Assembly: GCA_904066235.2 (NCBI GenBank)
Contig: CAJFCV020000005.1
Location: forward strand, 8,241,501 to 8,305,500
Length of the DNA stretch: 64,000 nucleotides
Source: Bursaphelenchus xylophilus
Taxonomy: Eukaryota; Nematoda; Chromadorea; Rhabditida; Aphelenchoididae
Reading direction: 5' to 3'
In this document: one piece after another, positions 58,686 to 64,000 of the stretch
Numbering within the stretch: the stretch's first letter is position 1
Layout of the letters: each line of letters starts with the position of its first letter
Notes under the pieces: model-generated
Database searches by the model: none
What the model saw: only the letters and a program-made list of their open reading frames with translations
Told to the model about the DNA's origin: nothing
Program-made: the position numbers and the translations under genes

Positions 58686-59167
58686 ATAAATAAAACTAAT
58701 ATTGTAAGAGTAGCGTAAGTCACAAAAAAATATTTTAAAATATTTTTTGAAAAATATTATGATCCTGTCATTAAAAAAATTACGATTTTGTTCATATCGT
58801 CACTAAATTTATCACCTGCCCAGACAGCAAGCGTTTGACTCAAACGCTTCAGCATGATATCACGATCACCAAGGGCGTCTTCTAAAACATCAGAGATATA
58901 CATATTGAGAATCCCAGTCCTACCTTCACGCCAAAATTTCCCGCAGTTTTCTCCAATGATACGGCGTCTTGATCCACCGTAATCGCCGCATTATTCCAGA
59001 AATTGAATGCGATCCTCGGTGGAAAAATGCCCTCTTATCCCTCACTGTGTCCAAGCTCACAACGACTTCCCCAAATTTTAACGACAGGATAATAACATTT
59101 TTCAAAAAATATTTCAAAACATTTTTTTTGTAATTTACGCTACTCTTACAATGTTATTTTTGGTTAT

Positions 59168-59240
59168 TGCCGGGAAGAGGAATCGAACCCTGGCCCTTCC
59201 AGACAAAAGAAAAATCTGCGAACCACTCTGCTACCGAAGC
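59168..59240 (-). tRNA. tRNA-like sequence in the right arm, probably a pseudogene
   Basis: Inverted near-identical copy of the sequence at 58613-58685, with the same enlarged anticodon loop and the same broken acceptor stem. Confidence 0.5.
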
Positions 59241-59460
59241 TCACTTCTCCGATCCCTTTTTTTGGAGGGTCTTTTCGGAACCTTTTTTGCGCGAACTTTG
59301 ATGAGTCATAACTCTGCCCTCAGGGCCCGTAAACACTTTTGGACGCCAGATTCTTCTTACACAGCCTGAGGCCTTCACAGTCCACTAGGTCACCAGTATG
59401 GATCGATCTGCGAAAAAAGTGACTTCCCTTGTAAGCGTCGCACTTTGAACTTTCCCCTTG

Positions 59461-60242
59461 TCGACTCTACGGTTAGGTTCGTATAGCGAAAAAATACTTT
59501 ATTGATCTCTTTCAAAGAGAAAGGGAAAAATAGAAACTAACTTTTTACTTCAAAGTAATTGCTCAATTCAAACATTGAAAACAATCTTATTTTTGGAAGT
59601 TTTTTGTGCGAAAAAAGGGAATTGTTTGCAGCAAAAGAAAACAGGACATATTTAACAGACAATAAGCATAGAAAATTTTGCCAATTTTCGATAAAATTAA
59701 ATTTGTTTTCCGAAAGCTCGAAAAACTCGGTTTTAAAAACTTCCCAGCAAAACATGTAACTATAAAAGTCGTTGAAAACCTCTCAGCCCACTGCATCAAC
59801 ACTTTTCCCACTCTAATTTAACAGAACCCCCATATATTTCGAAATTTACAACACTGTAAAAGCAGGGAACAAACTCAAAACCAGCGGAAAATAGATGCCC
59901 TCGGGCGAGACCTCGTTGAAGAGAGGAAGCTGAGGGCCATGTTTCGATAGACCCGAGCTTTCCCGCCGTGCTCTCACTTTTTTGTTTTCCACGCGCAAAA
60001 AACGGCCGAAAATACGGCCGAAAAAGTTTGGTTTATTGACAAAACTTTTGAACTTCCAAGATTCAATGTTTAATCTGGTTTTTAAAAAAATATTTTTGAA
60101 TGAAAATAATCAAGAACTTAATAAAAAATCAAAAAAAAAAAATTTTTACAATTTTTGAATTAAATTTTTAAAATTTATTTTACACAAAAAAATTTTTACT
60201 CCGGCAAAATTTACATATTCATCAAAAAAAAATTTTTTTTAT
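59461..60242. other. No gene recognised
   Basis: AT-rich with long A and T runs (60110-60240). Short ORFs on both strands overlap each other and show no splice support. Confidence 0.45.
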
Positions 60243-61096
60243 CTACTGAATGACAATTTGACCTTCCACTTTGAGATGGTTGAGTCGGGCGCAGGTGTGC
60301 TTCCCCTTGGCAACGATTGTCCCATTCTCTTTCGAAAAAACAGCCTCCGCAAAAATCATATTCCTACCGCTCCGGAGAATGGTGGCTTCGATTATCAGCT
60401 TCTCGCCGACAAAAGCAGGGGAGAGGTAGCTGAAAAGACATTTCTCACAGACTAAAATCGAATAAAACGGCTCCCTAAATTTGTCTCGGCCATAAATTTA
60501 GAGCACTCCATAAAATTCGGGGATTTTACAAGGCCAGAAAATAGAGAAGGGCATTCGAAAAATTGAAAAAATTGAAAATTTTGGAAAATCTAAAAAATGT
60601 TGAAAACGATGACATCTAATTGATAAAAAATTAAAAAAATTTAGAATGGTTTTTAGAATTCTAAGTCAAACAAGTTTTAGTCAGTCCTAAAGCTTTTTTT
60701 AACTCTTAAAAATTACAAAAAATCGAAAAAAACCTCCGAAAAAATCCAAGGAATGCAAAAAATTACAAAAAAATCGAAAAAATCCTTACGAATCTCCAAA
60801 AAATCTGAAAATCCCCGTTACCTGCAAGATATTTCCACCGAGACCAACGGGGTGTCCCGCACCGTCTGTATCATCACCATGGCGGTGCATAAATCGACCA
60901 GAGAGGCGGTTTGTCCCCCATACAACGTCCCCTTTCCATTTATTTCCTCATCATCTACCGTCAGTTCGAATTTAACCTCCTTTTCGCCGGCCGAAATTGG
61001 CACCAATTTCTTGGAGAATCTGCCGTAATTTTTGTTGGCCGATAATGTTTGGAGATTCGATTTGAGAAGCTCCATCCAGTCGTTGGAGGTGCTCAT
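60243..61096 (-). CDS. acot13: ACOT13-like hotdog-fold acyl-CoA thioesterase
   Basis: Two exons (61096-60822, 60429-60243) give 153 residues; family members have about 140. The enzyme hydrolyses long-chain acyl-CoA, usually near mitochondria. The hotdog signature is visible: GKGTLYGGQTASLVDLCTAM, with Gly-Gly and the catalytic Asp in the expected positions, then LVSVEISCRSYLSPAFVGEK, IIEATILRSGRNMIFAEAVF and GTIVAKGKHTCAR. The phase across the intron (AG|C) is consistent. Confidence 0.9.
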
Positions 61097-61549
61097 GGTG
61101 GATAGGGATAGGTCTGTTAGAAAGCCAATTATTAAAAAGTATCAGAAAGTATCACAGAGACACAGAAACCCTCTGCAGAATAACTGAAAGCCACGTCGAT
61201 TCACCTCAAAAGATGAGGGATCTTTTACCTCGAAAATGGTGAGTTTTAATGAGAGGGGAGATACGTATCTCTTACTCAAGTCAAGGTCATTCTCAAGTGG
61301 AATACTTGTGAGGAAAACCAGAAACGGCAAAGGCTCTTTAAAGAGCAATGTGTGAACAAAGTTGTCAAAGGAAACTCGCGCATTGCAAAGACAAATAAAA
61401 TTTTTTAATTAAGCAAAATTCGACATCTTTCTCACAAGCTCTGTCCTAGAAAAATACCCAAAAATTTCTGCTAGAGAGCGTATTGTTTCAAGAAAAAAGC
61501 TATTTTTTCCATGCTAAATTTAGAAAAAGTAATGCCCGAAAAATCGAAG

Positions 61550-61730
61550 CTATGATCGAAAAACCGTTTTCCTACCGCTCTCCGCATCTCGCATACTTTC
61601 CCTTTGGCAAAAATCGTTGAATGTCTCCGATACTCCTTCAAACCCCAAGCTAAAATTTTAAGGATTGATAAGTGGCCTAGACACAACGTGTCTTCAAAGT
61701 TTGGAGAAAACGTGAGCGCCGCACTTGCAG
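61550..61730 (+). repeat. Degenerate family A fragment
   Basis: Carries CCGCTCTCCGCATCTCGCA, CCCCAAGCTAAAATTTT and GAGCGCCGCACTTGCAG, in the order seen in the right half of family A. No clear left end. Confidence 0.5.
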
Positions 61731-62015
61731 CTAATTTGGAATATCATCAAACTCTGTTCGCCCACCATCTTGCTTAAACAAGGGCCCGCTTCTCTAGGCA
61801 AAGTGACGCTCCTAGTCGTAAAGTTGACTTTAAAAAGTATTGGCTTCAAAGAACTGAAACATCGCCTTCCGAAAAATCAGATGAGCAGGATCTTCATCTT
61901 GATAAACCGGAAAGAATTCTCACCTTTTTTCACAAAGCACAAATTTTTTGTTTTTTTTCAAGACCTTTTGCAGCCTTGTAAACCGAAAGCTACTAAATGT
62001 CCCAAAAATGCAAAT

Positions 62016-62255
62016 TCAAGCTCGTTTGTTCTCCTTCTTCACCAATGTCTTATAGATATCATAATCGGCGGCGTGTTCTCGCCTCATTTCCTCGCTTTTC
62101 CTCTCCTCCGTTTTTACAAATGGATTTCCAAACTCCGGCTTTCTTTGGGCGGCGAGACAGGATCGAAGGCAATTGCAGAGAGCGATTTCAATCACATAGA
62201 GGACCACAACCACGATGATCAAAGATTCGGAGTTTGCGGAGCGACTCGGGTAGAA
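62016..62255 (-). CDS. Candidate exon of a small membrane protein
   Basis: The frame reads a hydrophobic segment (LIIVVVVLYVIEIALCNCL) followed by a charged tail (KTEERKSEEMRREHAADYDI) with regular codon usage and a TGA at 62016-62018. No in-frame ATG exists before the upstream stop, so the start must lie in another exon that I could not find. The opposite-strand ORF looks like its shadow. Confidence 0.3.
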   Translation of the reverse strand, partial: FYPSRSANSESLIIVVVVLYVIEIALCNCLRSCLAAQRKPEFGNPFVKTEERKSEEMRREHAADYDIYKTLVKKENKRA

Positions 62256-62346
62256 TTGTCATCCGGAACTTTGAGGAATTGCAAGGTAATATTCTCGAAT
62301 ATGCTGTAATAAATTCTAATGCAATCTTTTCTGCAACTTTTATCTA

Positions 62347-62796
62347 ACAGGGGAAGTAGTCCAAGTGCGACGCTCAGATTTTCTTTAAATTTTGCACACA
62401 CGTCGGTTATGGACTAAATATGAATTCCTGAAAGTTTTAGCTCGCGCTTTGCGGGCGCCGCCGAAATATTGAACCATTTTTGTCGCGGAGAGAGTACGCC
62501 CAACGCGGATAGCGGTCAGAGAGAAAAACGCTTTTTGGCCATAACTTTGGCAGTTTCGTGAGGAAAAAATTGATTTTTTGTGGAAACATTACCCTTTACG
62601 GTTGAAATCGGTATGCAACTTTTTGTGCCGAAATTCGGCAAAAAGTCCTAAATTTTCGCCGACTTTCAATCTAAAAGTCTTGGTTGTTTCTGCAAAGCGC
62701 GAGCTAGGATTCTCACATATATTGTAGACAAAATTACTCTAAATCTGTGCCGAGTTTTATCAAAATCTGAGCGTCGCACTTGGGGTACTCCTCTTG
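62347..62796 (-). mobile_element. Inverted-repeat element, family A, copy 2
   Basis: Full-length copy of the element at 3093-3529 in the opposite orientation: ACAGGGGAAGTAGTCCAAGT at the left, CTTGGGGTACTCCTCTTG at the right, TA on both sides. Internal landmarks GCGAGCTAGGATTCTCACAT and TTTGGCCATAACTTTG are shared. Confidence 0.85.
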
Positions 62797-62912
62797 TAAG
62801 TTCTAATGCAATTTTTTTCAACTTTTATCTAAATAGTATAATCCCCTAAAGGCTAGCTCCTTTTTTGGAGAACTAAAGAAAAAATAAAGCCACAAAAAGT
62901 TGCCTTCGTCTT

Positions 62913-62993
62913 CTATTCTTTATCATTCTCGTCAACCACAATCAAAGTGTTGTCTTCGCCATTGGCCACAGTCCTTCGATTGCCAATTTCTCC
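62913..62993 (-). CDS. Candidate terminal exon, weak
   Basis: Reads GEIGNRRTVANGEDNTLIVV then DENDKE and stop. The composition is protein-like, but the acceptor (TTTTGAG) is poor and no upstream exon is found. Confidence 0.2.
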   Translation of the reverse strand, partial: GEIGNRRTVANGEDNTLIVVDENDKE

Positions 62994-63396
62994 CTCAAAA
63001 AATTCAGGGAGAGTGTTTGAACGCGATTATTGTACACTTTTTTTTTCAATTTTGCTTGACAAGCACTCTTCCAAATGAAGGCTCGGGCGCAAATTGGAAA
63101 AAATACTATTTTTTTGTGGTGCGGATAAGAAAGGACGGAAAAATAATTAAAACTTGATTTTTTAAAATTCATAAAAAGCAAATTTTTTAAAAATTAGTTA
63201 AGAAACACAATATTTTAAGAAAAAAAATCGACCGGTCGACAAAAAAAGTCTTGAGTTTTTTCTGCACATCTCTAATTGTAACATTACACTGTTTGTCCAT
63301 TTCTAAATTCAATTTTTATCAGCAAATTTCTTAGATTTATAAACCGAAATTATTTATGGGGGGAACACATAAAACAAAGAGAAATAATATGCTCCG

Positions 63397-63704
63397 TTAC
63401 AGCGTGAGTCGACTGAAGTTCGTGTGCTTATCTCCATCGAGGTGTTCAGAGATCACTTTCGGCCGAATCTGAAAATATTCATTCATTAAAATTTGCATAT
63501 CTTGATCATAATTTTGATTTTTTTTTATGTTTTCTGAATACCCTAGTAGTATTTCATATATCATGATAGTTTTTTTAGCAAATTTGATTACAAATATTTG
63601 TATTTTAGTGGATCTGTTTGTTTTTTGTGCCCGACTTCTTGCACGCTCAACTTCACATACACTCGTGTCCTCAAAACAAGTTCTCCGGGTCCAAAAGAGT
63701 CCAT
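63397..63704 (-). CDS. Candidate small two-exon gene or 3' end of a larger one
   Basis: Exon 63468-63397 follows a good TTTTCAG acceptor and reads IRPKVISEHLDGDKHTNFSR then LTL and stop. An upstream frame with ATG at 63704 (MDSFGPGELVLRTRVYVKL) can be joined in phase through either of two donors (GTGAAG or GTCGGG). The product would be only 39-46 residues, so more exons may lie beyond the window edge. Confidence 0.25.
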
Positions 63705-64000
63705 ATATCTTCTTCTATTTATTATCATACATCTTCCCTTTGAATATTCTTTAAATGTTGTATTACCAACCAAAATAAATAATCTAGTGCACTTTTTTCC
63801 CTTCGAAAAAAGCCCCTGCGGGGTCGTTTAGTCGCGTAGCAGCGGGTTAATCATACGCGGGAGATGCCTCTGTGTTCCGCAATTAATGTTTTAATCATTA
63901 TTTGTATCCCACTCAAAAAAAATTTTTTTTGAATAAAAAATAAAAAATTTTCATTTTCTGAATAAGCAAGTAGTGCCCGGAATAATATTTTGTTATATTG

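Larger units (their letters stand above)
58421..59430. mobile_element. 1-kb palindromic element with tRNA-like arms
   Basis: Arms of about 350 bp (left begins ACAAGGGAAGTCAC, right ends in its complement) enclose a spacer of about 300 bp. TA lies on each side. Each arm contains a tRNA-like sequence in opposite orientation. Removing the element and one TA restores a continuous family A sequence, so the ends are well defined. No transposase is visible. Confidence 0.9.

Noticed and set aside
58484..59369. Two similar ORFs of 72-79 codons on opposite strands
   Set aside because: They are the two arms of the palindrome read through the tRNA-like sequences.
61725..62309. 194-codon plus ORF
   Set aside because: Composition is low-complexity and it lies opposite a minus frame with better codon use and a clear membrane segment.
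1..64000. CRISPR arrays, bacterial operons or rRNA genes
   Set aside because: None seen; spliced genes and nematode protein families show this is eukaryotic nuclear DNA.

Overview
The window is AT-rich nuclear DNA from a nematode. Genes are split by many short GT-AG introns, several only 34-39 nt. Three nematode-type protein classes are present: a major sperm protein (MSP) domain protein, a ground-like (hedgehog-related) protein, and small Cys-rich surface proteins. Several first exons start just after a TTTCAG-like acceptor, as expected for trans-spliced mRNAs. I cannot name the species. Exon models were joined by hand from splice sites and checked for reading phase; none is backed by transcript data.

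Layout. 1-5400: no convincing gene. It holds two direct repeats of about 230 bp, a 1.5 kb near-perfect palindrome and several foldback elements. 5468-15676: DGAT1 and a 13-exon strawberry notch (SBNO) gene on the minus strand, with a small membrane-protein ORF between them. 16330-25169: an unknown nuclear-type protein, a possible microprotein, HADHB, a MADF/BESS protein, BAF, a one-pass membrane protein, an MSP-domain protein and an acidic protein. 25170-28303: gene-poor. 28304-34267: an EHD-type dynamin-like ATPase without an EH domain, then a ground-like protein with a silk-like Gly/Ala/Ser repeat. 35739-41684: NASP, a KCTD3/SHKBP1 homologue and a Ly6-like protein. 42671-50954: four or five lineage-specific proteins, a BIR-like protein and a DAN/gremlin-type cystine-knot protein. 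51456-57812: aftiphilin-like, NHL-like and oxysterol-binding-related (ORP) proteins. 58000-64000: nested transposon remnants with tRNA-like arms, an ACOT13-like thioesterase and three weak exon candidates.

The recognised genes are mostly housekeeping and unrelated: lipid handling (DGAT1, HADHB, ORP, ACOT13), chromatin (SBNO, BAF, NASP), membrane traffic (EHD, aftiphilin) and signalling (DAN/gremlin-like, ground-like). I see no operon or co-functional cluster. Many neighbours are divergent pairs separated by 250-600 bp.

The most striking non-genic content is a dense set of short inverted-repeat elements, nearly all flanked by TA and many inside introns. There is also an hAT-type element with an 8-bp target duplication, a nested insertion whose empty site can be reconstructed, a short motif that recurs mainly inside introns, and a palindromic GCACNGTGC motif clustered in intergenic DNA.
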